64,000 bases of DNA. Origin: an uncultured Winogradskyella sp. GTDB lineage: Bacteria > Bacteroidota > Bacteroidia > Flavobacteriales > Flavobacteriaceae. The notes under the pieces are model-generated. The model ran no database searches, had not been told where the DNA came from, and was given only the letters and a program-made list of their open reading frames with translations. The stretch is taken from the NCBI GenBank assembly GCA_913055905.1, contig CAJXLB010000003.1, forward strand, positions 62,001 to 126,000, read 5' to 3'. This document shows positions 63,901 through 64,000 of the stretch, piece after piece. Position numbers and translations under genes: made by a program. How positions within the stretch are numbered: position 1 is the first letter of the stretch; the number at the start of each line of letters is the position of its first letter.

Positions 63901-64000
63901 GACACCTCTACAGCGTTTAGGAACGGCGCGCAGTTATGTAAGTAACAGTCAAACGGGATTAACCTCGACGGAAACCACATTAATCAAACAGGCAAAAGAT
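60917..64000 (+). CDS. Large exported BNR/sortilin-like beta-propeller protein (partial)
   Basis: An open frame of 1028 codons from ATG 60917 that runs off the window with no stop. It starts with a signal peptide (MTRFFSMVMLFCITLLSAQ). Many Asp-box repeats follow (SLDGGKTWKC, TTDGGETWNK, THDGGKTWKK, SEDGGFNWKK, TRDGGKTWRF, STDKGETWTV, SIDAGETWTK), spaced about 45-60 residues, as in VPS10/sortilin-type glycosyl hydrolases. Near residue 795-820 an acidic and lysine-rich linker (EEKEENEEDKEDMASEK) separates the propellers from a C-terminal Ig-like and helical part. Such ~1050-residue proteins are common in marine Bacteroidota. A role in peptide or glycan binding is likely, but catalysis is unproven. 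Confidence 0.88.
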   Translation, partial: MTRFFSMVMLFCITLLSAQDFSMDMIKNMAPRNIGPAGMSGRVTAIDVVLNNPDVMYVGTASGGLWKSTSGGIKWEPIFDNELTASIGAVEIQQSNPSVIWVGTGEGNPRNSLNGGYGVYKSLDGGKTWKCMGLEKTRHIHRIIVDPTNPDVVYVGAIGSPWGEHPERGVFKTTDGGETWNKILFANNKTGVADMVMDPTNPNKLIVAMWEHKREPWFFNSGGEGSGLHMTHDGGKTWKKLTDEDGLPKGDLGRIGIAIAAGKPNIVYALIEAKKNALYKSEDGGFNWKKINDKSDIGNRPFYYSEIYVDPQNENRVYSVFTYVNVSEDGGKNFDGLMPAYGVSNGVHPDHHAWWIHPEDGSFMIDGNDGGMNITRDGGKTWRFIGNIPVAQFYHIAVDNEIPYNVYGGMQDNGSWRGPAYVWKYQGIRNSYWQEISFGDGFDVVPDRDDSRYGWSMSQQGYVSRYDWKTGNNYSVRPTHPDPDVQLRFNWNSAINIDPFDNSTIYFGSQFVHKSTDKGETWTVISPDLTTNDPEKQKQSESGGLTMDATGAENHTTILVIEPSPVEKDMLWVGTDDGRVHYTTNGGGEWIDVSKNLKGLPEGSWIAQIKASNKNKGEALLIANDYRRFNYTPYAYRTKNYGKSWERIVDEDDVQSYTLAIVEDLEEPNLMFLGTDDGLYISIDAGETWTKWTEGFPTTSVKDLVIHPREHDLVIGTFGRAAWVLDDIRPLREIAKNKAVMTSNITLFEPPTAYQAAYQQPTGSRFGADAMYHGENRSGGARFTYMFNKKDMPKKEEKEENEEDKEDMASEKAESKVNWDSLTLKIYDGDRLIRTLKRKAPKDNGLHKWTWYMDEKGVDYPSRRIRERNREPGGVDVKPGTYKAVLHYGDMMSETMVKVESDPRLDVSQKNINEVYAALKGLEKLQQTSADAVKQLIESKTIAENYSEQLSKLDKESYKDQIKASKEMVKSIDSIVDKYLGKRDRRQGITRSPEVTPLQRLGTARSYVSNSQTGLTSTETTLIKQAKD

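Overview
The window looks like chromosome from a marine member of the Flavobacteriia (Bacteroidota). Supporting signs are low GC, promoters with the Bacteroidota -7 pattern TAnnTTTG, a secreted endonuclease with a type IX secretion tail, the DUF6090 and DUF2490 families, and a V-type rather than F-type ATPase operon that uses DUF2764 as a subunit. No rRNA, tRNA, CRISPR array, phage or transposase was seen. The closest thing to a mobile element is a small four-helix-bundle unit at 40 kb.

Layout. 0-9.3 kb: the end of an ABC exporter, a C1q-domain surface protein with a 15-residue repeat, an ECF sigma factor followed by a membrane protein and a Spy/LTXXQ-like periplasmic protein, a BNR-propeller lipoprotein, an RsmB-type rRNA methyltransferase, a secreted endonuclease I and a fructosamine-kinase-like protein. 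9.4-17 kb: purL, a D-serine dehydratase/D-threonine aldolase-like enzyme, and succinate dehydrogenase/fumarate reductase subunits A and B without an adjacent membrane anchor. 17-34 kb: a block of energy genes almost all on the minus strand. It holds a Usp-TPR gene leading a V-ATPase operon (A-B-E-DUF2764-D-I-K), a second Usp gene, pyruvate phosphate dikinase, and pyruvate formate-lyase with its activase and an OFA-type anion transporter. 34-43.4 kb: a fatty acyl-CoA ligase, a small secreted peptide, a membrane protein, then a beta-oxidation operon (MarR regulator, 3-hydroxyacyl-CoA dehydrogenase/enoyl-CoA hydratase, thiolase, acyl-CoA dehydrogenase) interrupted by the four-helix-bundle unit. 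43.5-49.5 kb: lineage-type unknowns, including an orphan PycTM (Pycsar-effector-like) membrane protein, an M24 peptidase lipoprotein and a DUF6265-CBM9 protein. 49.5-53.6 kb: divergent GH15 glucosidase/trehalase and fused OtsA-OtsB. 53.7-64 kb: M28 and M1 peptidases, a DUF2490 protein, a MoxR-type ATPase/VWA pair, and a large BNR-propeller protein cut by the window edge.

The most interesting signal is regulatory. pflB and ppdK each carry an FNR/CRP-like palindrome placed exactly 33 bp (centre to centre) upstream of a -7 box, which is the geometry of a class II activator. Between pflB and pflA there is a strong terminator, and pflA has no ATG, GTG or TTG that would give a full-length protein; an ATT fits best. 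Together with a V-ATPase rotor subunit that keeps the Na+-site side chains, the 17-34 kb block reads as a low-oxygen energy module. It would make ATP from PEP, cleave pyruvate to formate and acetyl-CoA, and couple ATP to a sodium gradient.
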